A stretch of 64,000 nucleotides of DNA from NCBI RefSeq assembly GCF_024763615.1, contig NC_077223.1, positions 39,866,627 to 39,930,626 of the forward strand. The letters are read 5' to 3'. The DNA comes from Phlebotomus papatasi (Eukaryota; Arthropoda; Insecta; Diptera; Psychodidae). Each line of letters starts with the position of its first letter. Within the stretch, counting starts at the first letter, position 1. The translations under genes were made by a program, and so were the position numbers. Positions 46,870 through 57,202 of the stretch are shown here, in pieces. The notes below the pieces were generated by a model. The model ran no database searches. It saw only the letters and a program-made list of their open reading frames with translations, and had not been told where the DNA came from.

Positions 46870-47697
46870 TTCGAAAAGCCAGGATTATATTGAAGATCAC
46901 AGAGATGGTCTGCTATCTTTTATTTCAGTAAACCGGCGCTAAGACGTTCATATTCCAGCAGGATAATGCTCGAATCCATGTGAGCGCAAAACCTTTATTT
47001 TGGATCCGAGCTCAGAATATTAAAATCTTGGCGTGACCACCTGACCTCTTGAACTCCTGACTTCAATCCAATTGAGAATATTTGGGGGATTCTTGTTTGC
47101 CATATTTTCACCGATATTTGCCAATACACTTACATTTTGGAGTTAAAATCTGCAATTTTGGATACCTGGAACAAGCCTGAAGATAAGTTCATCGAAAATT
47201 TAATCGATAGTATGCCTAATCACATTCTTGAAATACTTCAGAAAAACGTTGGAATCACTAATTTTAAAGATTTGCATAAAAATTATCTCGAATAATAACA
47301 TTACAAAAGAATTTATTGACATTATCGTAGTTTTACGATCAAAAACGTATAAAATTGATATTTTCTCAATACAAATTAAAAAAAGATGTTTCACTGTCAA
47401 AAAATTATCATAAATAGGATCCAATCAAAGTATTTTGTGGAAAAAAATTAAATAAAAAAATATATATAGAAGAAAATGTGATTATTGACAATGTACCTTA
47501 TGGTTTTGATACACTGGAAAACCATAAAATCAGCATTTCTTCAATGGAAATATGGGAAAGCCGTTGCAGTGTCAAAAAATTACAAAAATCTATTGTCAAT
47601 TAATTCAGTTCAAAGTATTTTGCAGAAAAAATTTAAATAAAACGAATACAGAAAAAATTCGAGTTCTGTAAAGTGACCTTATGGTAATGGTACGCAC
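46870..47697 (+). pseudogene. Dead Tc1-like transposase C-terminal part with duplicated 3' end
   Basis: Around 46937 the frame reads TFIFQQDNARIHVSAK, then after shifts a block resembling WP..SPD.NPIENIWGIL, then INSMPN-like C-terminal helices, all typical of Tc1 transposases. The N-terminal half is not recognisable. Downstream, a block around CAAAGTATTTTG...GACCTTATGG occurs twice (47389-47511 and 47561-47697), so the 3' end was duplicated. Inactive. Confidence 0.7.
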
Positions 47698-48308
47698 TTT
47701 ACGTCGATTTCGTACATATGCGGTAGAAAAGACGGAAAGTGCACTGTTTTTGGAGCGTCGAGCGTCGTACGGAAAAAGACTGGTCCTTTGGAGTCGCTTT
47801 TATTACTTCATAATAGAGTAAATTTTAAACTCGTAAAATAACTAATGTATTGACAAACTCAATTTTGAGTAATGCTCTAACTCAATATACGCGAATACGA
47901 CTAATTTTTAAGACTCCAATTAGGAGTAATTTTTTGACCATTTCTTGTAGAACAAAACCCAGTCATTTTTAAGTCAGAGTAATTTTTTGCCCATTGGGGC
48001 AGTCATAGAGACACAACATCAACTGATCCGAATCCGAAGCCTCCTGCTGTTAAGAACATTTCTTTTCAACAGTTTTGTTAAATCTCGTCTAAATAGATAT
48101 ATTAAAAAAAAAAAAACAAGTTTTCTTATTTTTATATTAACACTTTAAAACCCAAAGTGGCATTTTACTCCAATTTTAAGCTTGGAGCTTAATAGTAGGA
48201 ATTCTATTCAATTCATTCTAAAGTGATAACACGAATGTATAGAAAATTTAATTAGCCTTCGTTTACTGGAAAAAAATAGTTGATAATTTTTCTATTATTT
48301 AAAAAATA

Positions 48309-49050
48309 GGGGAAAAAAACAAAAAATTGGCGCAGAATACCAAATTGGCGTAAAATGCCACCCTTTTGATATGGAGTTGGTATCAGAAATGGACATTTGA
48401 ATGGCTTAAACTACACCTAAAAAATGTTAACGTTTTTTGAGTTTTGTCAGGATTCGGAAAAATCGCAAAAAAGACGTGGAAATGTTAAAATAATGATTAA
48501 AAATTAAGTAATATTATGATATGAGTAGTAAAATTCTTGCCAAATTGCTAGAAAAAAGGAAATCCAATGAAAATGGGCTTTTTAGAAATCTGTAATGGGT
48601 CCGGCACATCTTTTAGATCAGGAAAATTTCATAAAGTCGAAATTTGAATCCCTTTCCTTTTCACATTTTGCATATGACTATCTCATTCTCTTGCATACCA
48701 AATTAGATTAAGCTAAATTGAATTTAGAGTGATGTTTAAAGGAAGAAGAAGAGTGCGAGAGAATGAGATAGACATACTCAAAGTATGTGAGAAAGGGATT
48801 CGAATTTCGACTTCGTAAAATTTTCCTGATCTAAACGTGCTGCAGCCATAAAAATTCACTTTTGTATTTTTTATGTCAATCTTCAGAAAATTTATATAAA
48901 ATTACAAGAAAATAGAAAATATTTATTGGAAAATGAATTTATGGGTCCTTCCTAGAACTGTAGAAGTCACGCAACGAAAAACTCTTGAAAAATTGTTTTT
49001 TGTTAAAAATATCTGCACTGGCATTTTATGCCAGTTTGGTATATTACGTG
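48309..49050. mobile_element. Decayed MITE (GGGGAAAAAAAC left end) with nested foldback
   Basis: The left end TA|GGGGAAAAAAACAAAAAA is followed by TTGGCGTAAAATGCCA, which recurs inverted as TGGCATTTTATGCCAG at 49019-49034. The outermost right end is no longer recognisable. A foldback (48600-48845) lies inside. Confidence 0.45.
48600..48845. mobile_element. Foldback MITE, arms ~75-100 bases
   Basis: TTTTAGATCAGGAAAATTTC at left pairs with AAATTTTCCTGATCTAAA at right, and further in CTATCTCATTCTCT pairs with AGAGAATGAGATAG, so most of the 245 bp forms one imperfect hairpin. Nested within the element starting at 48309. Confidence 0.65.
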
Positions 49051-49493
49051 ATTTTTTGACTCGGGTTTTGGAAGTGTAAAATGTTCCTTATCTCATGTAT
49101 CCTTATCTAATTGTATCCTTATCTCTTGTGATTTTGGACTTGGACATTTCTTAGCAAATTCCACAATTTGCCGACAGATAAGATTTTTATAGGGGTTTCA
49201 GATGGTGGTGATTTCTGGAAAATTTTCACCACAAATCAATGTGACAGTCCACCATTTTTGTTCTTGTGAAAAAATTTTCATTCGGATAAAAAAGTGCTAA
49301 TCTTTTCCTGTGATTGAGTACTGCAAATAGTGGATTTGCATACGGCCCAGGGGAATTCTAGGGACTACCTGTGAAAGTGTCTCGTGAAGGAGGAAGTGTG
49401 GAAGAGGAGAGAATTGATAACTGAATTTCTTGTTTTTTGGTGCACCCGTGTGAAGAAACGGCAGTCAAAATAGGCCTGTCTGAGACGGCGGTA

Positions 49494-49706
49494 ATGGATA
49501 TAATGGCTTCGAATCTTCAACAACAGAGAGCCATTGTCGACCAACTGCGCCGGGAGGCTTCAATGCAGCGCATCATGGTGTCCCAGGCCTGCGTGGACAT
49601 CGTCAAGTACGTGACGGAGCACGAGCAGGAGGATTGCCTTCTCGTGGGCTTCAGCAGCCAGAAGGTCAATCCCTTCCGCGAAAAGTCATCCTGCACTGTC
49701 CTCTAA
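49494..49706 (+). CDS. Ggamma1: G protein gamma subunit (Ggamma1)
   Basis: The 70-residue protein has the full GGL domain: an N-terminal coiled-coil helix (LQQQRAIVDQLRREA), the central helix ending YVTEHEQEDCLL, then FSSQKVNPFREK, and a C-terminal CaaX box CTVL whose final Leu predicts geranylgeranylation. It pairs with Gbeta at the plasma membrane in heterotrimeric G-protein signalling. The ATG at 49494 gives MDIM, matching the usual length; an upstream in-frame extension is probably 5' UTR. The coding part is one exon, and the 5' leader may be spliced upstream. It ends about 0.6 kb tail-to-tail from the V-ATPase gene, with AATAAA near 49945. Confidence 0.95.
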   Translation: MDIMASNLQQQRAIVDQLRREASMQRIMVSQACVDIVKYVTEHEQEDCLLVGFSSQKVNPFREKSSCTVL

Positions 49707-50331
49707 AAGAGTATAATGTGCCACCGCCCTCCCAAATATGCGCCTATGCTGTCACTGTGTGTCTGTGTTGTTCGAATGGGGGCTACCTCTTTCCGGAAGC
49801 CGCCGTCACTCACTGTCGAAATTCACCACCTGAGTGGGGAGAATCGTGCGAAAGAATCCTCATTTTGGAAAAGCCCGAAAAGCAAAGCAAACAAAAAATA
49901 TTTATTCTTCAGGAAACATTTCCATTTGTCACCACTAATATGAAATAAAAATATTTGTAACACTGTCGAAAAGATGCATTTTCATTTTTGAGGGTGACCC
50001 TCATCTTCATTTGAAGCGAAAAGTGGGGAATTTCTGGAGATGAGTAAATTTTGTTTCGGAGAAGTACACTGTTAGAAACGGTTTGCTGAGACAAATTTTG
50101 GATTTCCAAAAATTTACAAGGGGCGTGGTCTAAAATTTTTTGATGTATTTAAAATAAAAAATACATTTTCTTCTACGAACTAAATTTTGGAATAAATTTA
50201 TTTGACTTTCTTATATACACAACATCGAAAAACAAAATTTCCAGCATGGAAAGTCAGGAAATCCCTCCGATGACATTAAGCTAATACTTGCGGAAGGACG
50301 AGGGGATATGATCTATGGGAGAGAAGATGCT

Positions 50332-50961
50332 TTACATGATCTTGTCTCCCATGCGTACCTTGGACGTCATGTAGATGCCAACAATGAGTCCAAACAGACC
50401 AATAGCTGACCCGAAGATCTCCACGATGAGGATTTTAACGAAAAGGGCGCTATTGGCAGCATCTGCCAGGGCGGCTCCGGATCCCACGACTCCTACAGCA
50501 ATGCCACAGAAGAGATTCACGAGGCCTACACTGAGTCCAGCGCCGAACATCACATGCCCGGCCATCCAGTTGTTGCTGTGAATTGCTTCATTGGTCATTG
50601 CGGCACTCATGGTGAAATTCTCGAGGAGTCCAGACAGCACAATGGCCGTGATGAGTCCATAAATGGCCACAGCTTCGCAGAAGATAACTGAGATCAAGTT
50701 CTTGGTCTTGATACGGGGCGCTTTGACTCCACCACCAACAATGGACACTCCGGTAGTGTGGATACCCAAGGCAGCTCCGACAACGGACAGAGCCACGGAC
50801 AGGGCAATTCCAATGGATGCCCACATAAAGGGTGAAGTCTCCTCCAGGAACCAGCCTACACTCACTCGCTCACCCTTTCCCGTCAGCAGATGGTACATAA
50901 TCAGCACCGTGGACACTCCCACCAGGAGCCCCACAAATGTCTTCCCCAGAACGTACTGCAT
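50332..50961 (-). CDS. VhaPPA1-1: V-ATPase V0 proteolipid subunit c'' (VhaPPA1-1 / ATP6V0B)
   Basis: A 209-residue, five-helix proteolipid. The order is an N-terminal helix; GERVSVGWFLEETSPFMW; then two hairpins with GGGVKAPRIKTKNLISV between them. The proton-carrying glutamate is Glu96 in FCEAVAIYG, and a second membrane Glu (181) lies in LIVEIFGSAIGL. The subunit sits in the rotating c-ring of the vacuolar proton pump, acidifying lysosomes, endosomes and specialised epithelia. The start is the first in-frame ATG (MQYVLGK); an upstream frame continues without ATG and is UTR. Minus-strand GTGAGT at 51129 and CAG near 51049 suggest a 5' UTR intron. Codon use is notably GC-richer than the surroundings, as in highly expressed genes. 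Confidence 0.96.
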   Translation of the reverse strand: MQYVLGKTFVGLLVGVSTVLIMYHLLTGKGERVSVGWFLEETSPFMWASIGIALSVALSVVGAALGIHTTGVSIVGGGVKAPRIKTKNLISVIFCEAVAIYGLITAIVLSGLLENFTMSAAMTNEAIHSNNWMAGHVMFGAGLSVGLVNLFCGIAVGVVGSGAALADAANSALFVKILIVEIFGSAIGLFGLIVGIYMTSKVRMGDKIM

Positions 50962-51215
50962 CCTTGTCTCCTCCAAAAACTCCCTTTTTATCAGAGAATC
51001 CAAAGAACTTTTGACAGTTGCTTATCGATTTTCCGCGAGCGACCCTGGAAGATTTTGCACCACACTTTTGAAACTTATCCTGTCACTTTTCTCAAGAAAT
51101 AACAAATTGTAGGGAATAGGAAACTCACCAGGAAGAACCCAGAGGACTCAAATGGGCTAAATTCAAGTGAATTTGCGTAAAAATCGAGAGAGAAACTGCA
51201 GCAGACGGCCACTTT

Positions 51216-51223
51216 TCACGTGA
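51216..51223. promoter_or_regulatory. E-box / CLEAR-type octamer TCACGTGA upstream of the V-ATPase gene
   Basis: A perfect palindrome TCACGTGA stands about 255 bases upstream of the ATG and just before the apparent 5' UTR exon. This octamer is the core of the CLEAR motif recognised by Mitf/TFEB-family factors, which control V-ATPase genes in flies and mammals. A GTCAGCTGAC palindrome follows at 51229-51238. Function is inferred from position and known regulation. Confidence 0.5.
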
Positions 51224-51394
51224 TTGATGTCAGCTGACTGCATTCGGAAAATTTTCCATCTTTCGGAATTATATTCACCACCAAAATGGCACAGCATTCT
51301 GCTAAATAATTAAACAAACTTCATCTTCACACCCTTCACAGCTATTGCAATCATCGCAAAATTTCATGCCCTTTAATCCCTCTAATTAATCTGT

Positions 51395-52115
51395 TTTTTT
51401 TTTGTATGTATTTGAAACAATCTGTATAAATTACAATAAGTTTCTTGTTAGGCCAACGAATAAAGGAAAAAAAAATGACATGAAGGGATCTGCTCAATTA
51501 CAGAATCCAACAAAAATTAACAAAAATAATTTAAAAACAAAAAAAAAAACATTTTAAGATGACTCAACACTTAAGCTTCGAAGCGAGCCACCAGCTCCAT
51601 GGGAACTCTTCTATTCAGTCTTTTCGACTCACTAGGAGGATCCGCAAGTCTCTCCGCTAAGGTGTTCAGGTAGCCAAGCAGTCTTCCCACATATATTTGA
51701 CTAAATTTGGTAATCTCTTCCTTCACGGATGGCATCTCCAGGCCATTAGCAATTGTTTGATTTGAGACGTACCAAAGAGCTCCGGTTATAACTCGAAGAG
51801 CTTTGTTCTGGAATCTTTATAAGATATCCGGATTCGAAATCGGCGCTGTACCCCATAGCTGCATCCCATATGTCCATATAGGTTTAGAATTATTTTGTAA
51901 AGCAGCAATTTGTTTTCAAGTGATAGGGCGGAATGGGGACCCATCATCCAATACATCTGACGGAACTTTAGTCCTAATTGCTTTCACTTCGTCCATATGT
52001 GTGAACGCCAAGTCAGCCTGCGGTCAAGATGCATCCCCAAGAACTTAGCCTCTGTTGCTTGGGGGATTGGGTGGCCATTTAAATTGACATGAGAATCTAT
52101 AACACTGTGCAACAA
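51395..52115 (-). pseudogene. 5'-truncated jockey-like non-LTR retrotransposon, 3' end
   Basis: On the minus strand from about 52095: EAKFLGMHLDRRLTWRSHI, then a GLKFRQMYW...LSLENKLLLYKIIL block, a GMQLWGTA segment in another frame, NPDILQRFQNKALRVITGA, and a C-terminus ending RRVPMELVARFEA with TAA near 51574. This is the C-terminal region of jockey-clade ORF2. At least one stop and one frameshift disable it. An A-rich 3' tail (T-run at 51398-51406 on the plus strand) follows a ~160-base 3' UTR. No endonuclease or catalytic polymerase motifs remain. Confidence 0.85.
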
Positions 52116-52510
52116 TTTTGAACTTTTTTTTGTCCCTGGGTTCTCATGCTATTTTTTCTATTGCTAGGGTTAAATGATTTATGAAAATACTTATCATTTT
52201 GATTTCATTTAGATTTTGCGCCTGGAATCTGAAATGAATGAATTTGACTTTGACTTTGAATTCATGAATTATGAATTTGACTTTAAATTCATGGACCCTA
52301 GAAAAATATTGGTGAAGATTGTACATACGATATACAAAAACTTAGGTGGGGGGCGGGAAGAATTCCCACACTTGAAGCAGAATTCTTCTGGCCAACCACT
52401 CTCCTGATGTAGACAAACATGTTTGTCTTATTGCCTACATGAATTAACGATTTTTGATTTCTTGAGTGACGAAAGCAAGTTCTACATAAAAGAAATAATT
52501 TCAAAACTTA

Positions 52511-52620
52511 TGGCGTCTACACACTAGAGCGATTTATGTCCATATTGAAGCAAATTCCCTACGCTTGTGTAAGAAAAACTCTTCAATATGGACATATATT
52601 TCTCTAGTGTGTAGAGGCCA
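52511..52620. mobile_element. Small palindromic MITE (110 bp)
   Basis: TGGCGTCTACACACTAGAG at left and CTCTAGTGTGTAGAGGCCA at right, followed inward by TGTCCATATTGAAG and its inverse, so the arms pair over about 40 bases. A solo end of the same type (GGCCTCTACACATTGGGAAC) occurs at 62625. Confidence 0.7.
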
Positions 52621-52644
52621 TTAAGCAAATATTTCGCACCCTCG

Positions 52645-53107
52645 TATATAAAAAAACTGAACTGGGAGCGGAACATGGCGTACAATAAAATCTTCAAGTT
52701 TGACGAAATATTTCTGACGAAATTAAAAAAGTCCGTAAGTTATAGATCGCAAAATTGCCAGCAATTTAAATTAACATCTCTATTTATTAGTCATTTATTT
52801 TTTTGTGTTGAAGTTACAAATCGTCTAACATAAAACAAATCTTATTTATTTTTTTTATTACTTAATTTTTTCTCAATTGACATATAACACAAGTGCTCTT
52901 AGAGTTAATGCTGTAAAATAGTAAATTAGATTTTTGTTCAAAAATAATTGTCGATTATTATTCTCTAGACACAGAAGACAGACCTTGTGAGAAAATCACG
53001 AGTATTGAAATTTGCTCCACCACCGGATACACTTCACTTAAAAACTGCACGCCGACACGTTGAAGCTCAACTCATACAATGATAAAGAGGTACTTACAAC
53101 ATGAAGG
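52645..53107 (+). CDS. Possible short spliced gene, unrecognised 57-residue product
   Basis: A TATATAAAAA box at 52645 is followed by ATG at 52675 (MAYNKIFKFDEIF), a donor TCC|GTAAGT after 52734, a 234-base intron, an acceptor CTCTAG before 52969, and an open frame in the correct phase (TQKTDLVRKS...KFAPPPDTLHLKTARRH) to TGA at 53080-53082. The product would be 57 residues, lysine/arginine-rich. A strong donor AAG|GTGAGT at 53107, after the stop, suggests further exons. The ATG lies almost at the expected transcription start, so the true start could differ. Not recognised; it may be a gene remnant cut by the hairpin at 53251. Confidence 0.3.
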
Positions 53108-53250
53108 TGAGTTAAAAAAAAATTTGTTTTAATTATATTTTCTATTGTGTATTTAGTTTATGTTTTCTTATAGATCTATATAAAAACTATCTTGAGAAAT
53201 TGGGGAAGTATAATATAATATGTATAATGATTTTCGGCCAATGAAATAGT

Positions 53251-53379
53251 TTTTAAGAAGTTGAAACACGGGATTTTGACCTTTCATCTTCTCCTCCTTT
53301 ATTCCTTTGGCAATAAATTGGCAAGGAATAAAGGAGGAGAAGATCAAAGGTCAAAATCCCGTGTTTCAACTACTTAAAA
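53251..53379. repeat. Near-perfect snap-back hairpin (about 56-bp stem)
   Basis: 53251-53307 is the inverse of 53322-53379 with very few mismatches (for example GTTGAAACACGGGATTTTG against CAAAATCCCGTGTTTCAAC), separated by a ~14-base loop. Such a hairpin could be a recent foldback insertion. It provides the first residues of the open frame that runs on to 53561. Confidence 0.75.
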
Positions 53380-53561
53380 AATATAATATAATATTAAACT
53401 ATGAGGAAGTCGAGAATATGAAGGAGGTCGAAAAGATTTTGGAGGTTTTCGTAAAGGCAACAAATCTGCTGAAAAGATCGGAGTATCCAACAATTAATTT
53501 GGGGCTATTGGTTTATGAGGAAATTCGCACAAGGTTAGAAGATATTATTTATTATTATTAA
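53380..53561 (+). pseudogene. Possible hAT transposase C-terminal scrap
   Basis: After the hairpin the open frame encodes NYEEVENMKEVEKILEVF, then TNLLKRSEYPTINLGLLVYEE. The pattern 'leucine-rich helix, then atklL..s.YPTi.l.lp' is characteristic of the region before the insertion domain in hAT transposases. No catalytic core is present. The assignment rests on this one pattern. Confidence 0.45.
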
Positions 53562-53899
53562 TCGTGTCGAGGCGTAAAAAATTGAGTGATTTTTAATATA
53601 ATTAAATATGTTTTATTGATCGGCTGTAACCAGGTTTTACATTTTCTGCTTTATTTTACTAAAGCTTGGAGAATTTCTCAAACTCAAAAATTTGCGACCT
53701 TATTAAAAAAAATTTGGAGAAGCGTTTTAAAAGGGACAGATAATCCTAACCGGCTTATGTAAGTGAGATTCTTAACGTGAGCTAACTCGGAGTGCATGCA
53801 AATTCGATTTGATGCTGAAGTAGGGAGACGCCATTCAGTTATCTTGAACCAAATTCGTGAAATTATACAAGTTTTGTATTTGAACCAAAATGTCAAGGA

Positions 53900-55500
53900 T
53901 TTGGATGAACTGACAGAAAAGTGTTATATGGGTGAAATGTAGACCAGAATGTTCTCTATAATTTTGCCGTAGAACTTGAACTCATCGATTACTCAGAAGC
54001 CAAGATAAGCGAGGTTTTTTGTTTCTTAACTCGTTTTTTCATCCAGAGTGCCCCAAGTAGTCATTTGTTGAACTTCAACTATATCAAAGAATTGTTATAT
54101 TTTGCGGGACTTTCCATTTAAAACCCTATTTTAAGTGTCTTGGTGGAGTAGAGGCAGTCAAATTGGCATCTGAGTGATTTCAAAGCGTTATTATGGGAAA
54201 AATCAATTTTTTCACATTTAAACGGCAAAATCGGAGTGATAGCGTAGTCTGAGCGGAAAATGATGTATGGACAAAATGTAGAGACAAATGTGCTCTATAA
54301 TTATGTTGAAGTAATCATCAAAATCTGTTCAGCGACAGTCGAGATAATTGAGGTTATGTGATATTGAAATTGGTTTTTCGACTGTGGCGCCCCTGGTGTT
54401 GGTCCCACGAAGTTCAAACATTCTAGAAAGTTGTAGCATTTGGTGAGATCTTTCGTTTAAGCCCTCATTCATCAAAATCGGTCACATAGGACCGGAGATA
54501 TGATTTTTTGAATTTTGTGAACTTTGACCCCTCATATCTCCGGTTCTATTGAAACCACAGCGCACATACGCACCATTTTGGAAACGTCCTAGACTGGACT
54601 ACAACATACTAAAATTTCATTAACTTGCACAATGCCGTTTTTGAGAAAAGTGACTTTGAATTTCGATGAATTTTGACGTTATCACAGCGCCACCTGTGGT
54701 GACATTTTGAACTTCCATCTGAAAGTGCTCATCGAGACGAAACCAAAAAGGTAAAATTTAGGTCGCTATGTTAATTAGAACCGGAGATAGAGGCCGGTCA
54801 ATGTTCGAACTTTGACCCCTTATAGCTCGGGTCAGGGGTTTTAGATCGACTTAAGGTTTCTTTTGTGTGATAGGTATGATCAACGGCTACAACATACTAA
54901 ATTTTCAGCCCGATGCACAATGGAATTTTTGAGTTATTTAACTTTTAAGATTTAAAAATTTTCTTTTTAAAAAAAGCGCCTCTAGCGGTGGCTTTATGAA
55001 CTTGCGATGTTAGAAGGGGAAGTGGCATTTCATGAGAGCTTTCCAAAAAGCCCTCACTTTTTAAATTCTGACAATTAGAACTGGAGTTATGGCCATTTTA
55101 AGAAATTTTTTTTGGACCCTTATAGCTCGGGTCAGGGGGGTCGGGGGACCTTAAGTTTGGTATTGATGGAAAGCTCTAAGGCACAGCTATAACATACTAA
55201 AATTTGAGTCCGCTGAATGCCATAGGGGCGGAGCTATTGAGAAAACAAAAAAAGGGGGGTCTTCAAAATGGCGGAAGGAGGGGTGGGGGGTGGGGGGTCT
55301 ATGCACCAAGTTGCAATTTTCACCCGATATATAACCTTTGCCGAAAACCGCAAGTCGATATCTTTTTTAGTTTAGGAGCTATTAAGCTCCAAAGAGCGGC
55401 CGGCCGGCCGGCCGGCCGGGAACGTAAAATAGCCACATATATATTCGTGATCAGGAAGTGCTGAAACACATTTTGGCCAAATTTGAGGTCGATCGGACGA
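53900..55500. repeat. Degenerate tandem array, ~290-345 bp units
   Basis: AACATACTAAA recurs at 54603, 54891 and 55191; a 'ccggagatatg / ctggagttatg' block at ~54496, ~54781 and ~55081; GACCCCT(C/T)ATA(T/G)CTC near 54530, 54815 and 55115; an 'aatgt..tctctataatt' block near 53945 and 54285. The unit is about 290-300 bp in the right part and about 340 bp in the left, with copies strongly diverged. A run of GGCC repeats (55398-55418) lies in the last unit. No reading frame persists. Confidence 0.6.
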
Positions 55501-55560
55501 CATGTAATTTTGTTAGGATTATAGTAGGTGAGATTGTTAAGAATCTCACCTAATAACAGA

Positions 55561-55707
55561 GGACATGGTACTCGCATCCCTTCTGGACCTCAGCATCCAG
55601 CACATTAATGCCATTAATACGTGGTTGGAGTCCGCTGGCTTAACCAAATCCGAATTTTTGCTGTCAAAAGTCTCTTTGACAGAGGATACTGCAGAACCAA
55701 GTGTGAG
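55561..55707 (+). other. Short open segment, possible retroelement or exon fragment
   Basis: After CTAATAACAG, an acceptor-like sequence, about 45 codons read MVLASLLDLSIQHINAIN, TWLESAGLTKSEFLL and SLTEDTAEP before a donor-like GTGAGT at 55702. The pattern 'AINTWL.s.GL' followed by Lys-Ser-Glu resembles the segment after the YADD box in non-LTR reverse transcriptases, but the stretch is too short to be sure. Otherwise unrecognised. Confidence 0.3.
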
Positions 55708-56468
55708 TGCTTGTATTTACAAATTTTAATTTTCAGTAATTGTTTTAAAAAAATAATTTTATAACTCGAAGTTATAAACATAAAGTAATTTAAATAAACT
55801 TAAATTCAAGCATTACTTATTACTACATAGAATAATAAATATAGAGATTGTAAGGGTTTACGCTTTTACACAAACATTTCATATTCTCAAGTGACGCATT
55901 TATAAAACTTAATATCCTAAAATTAAACCAAGAATTCAAGATTTTCCATACTTAATGAAATGGTACTTCTGAAAGAAACTTTTGTCTCTCTGTAGAATAT
56001 TGTTCAAATTTCGCCATAATAAAAAAATATATAAACCCCGTTAATATAGATAAGAAATGAAAACTTCCATAATCATCAAATTAGTTACTCGTGATTAACT
56101 TTGAAAGTAGATATTATTCTTTAAAAATTATTTTAAAAAAAAGTATAATTTTCTGTATATTTTTCAATATTAGCAAAAGTGGCAAAAGTACAAAAAAATC
56201 ATAAACTCCATTTACAAAAATTTTCAACAACTTCACACTCCGTGGACCTTACTATATTTGAAATATCGGACAATGACTGAGCGAAGTCGCATATTATCTG
56301 TCTTGTCACTACCAATGTTATAAATCAAATGATTTTGAATAGATCTACTTGAACAACTTTAATTTTTCTTACATATCTCCCTTGCTTCTTCAAAAATCTT
56401 TTAGGGATTATCTGAAAAAATCATCGTACGATTTTGTATTTTTTTTTATTTTTGGATATGCAATTATG
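55708..56468. other. Gene-free AT-rich stretch
   Basis: No open frame of interest, no recognisable element ends and no RNA gene were seen. Confidence 0.3.
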
Positions 56469-56611
56469 GCCAGCGCACAATAACTTTTGTTTGTAAACAT
56501 GTTTTCAGAATTTCACATGAGAATGAGCGAGATGACTAGATTTATATCTCACTCACTCTCATTGAAATGTCTAAGACATGTTTACAAAACAAAAGTTATT
56601 GTGCGTTGGGC
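56469..56611. mobile_element. Small foldback MITE (143 bp)
   Basis: GCGCACAATAACTTTTGTTT at left pairs with AAACAAAAGTTATTGTGCG at right, and ATGAGAATGAGCGAGATG pairs with CTCACTCACTCTCATTG in the centre. Arms of about 34 bases plus an inner stem. No coding capacity. Confidence 0.7.
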
Positions 56612-57202
56612 ATTAGGATTAGATCCATCATTAATATAAATAATAACGAGCTTCTTCAAGTTCAAAAGCTAGAAACACTACATAGCACAAATTATTTTTC
56701 ATAATCGATGGAAATAAATTTGATATCACTAGCCTCTGAAATACCTGACATGTGTCACTTAATTTTTATCCGGACGATTTTTTTTATATAAATAGTATTG
56801 GCGTATATATGTTTTGTTCCGCATTGGTTCCATTTGTTTCTTGGAACATTTCACAAATTTTTAACTTCTTTATAAAAAATTATAATATAATTCAGTTCTG
56901 CGAAATAGTTAGGCAAACTATTAAGCAAAACAGTTAGGCAAATAGAAAAACCAAAAAAAGTACTCTTGATTGTAAAGTCTAACTTCTTCGTGGTTTCTTT
57001 TTTCTCTTTGACCAACTGAAACTCTGAAAAAATCTCAATTTTTTTTAAATTAGACATTATTCCAAGTTACTCCATCTTACCTTATTTTGTAGATTTTAGA
57101 TTTTGCACCATTTTGCACTAATCTAAATACCCTAAGTGTTTTTTTTATTGGAAAAACAGATTATTTTACTAATTTTTTTTTCATTTTTAACTTCAAATTT
57201 CA

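Noticed and set aside
49634..49948. 104-codon frame overlapping the end of Ggamma1
   Set aside because: Starts inside Ggamma1 in another frame and runs through its 3' UTR; composition is not protein-like.
50663..51112. 149-codon plus-strand frame
   Set aside because: Antisense to the V-ATPase c'' coding region and its leader; the frame is open because of the biased codon use of that gene.
55398..55418. GGCC repeat as a functional site
   Set aside because: A simple tandem GGCC run inside the degenerate array; slippage explains it better than a binding site.
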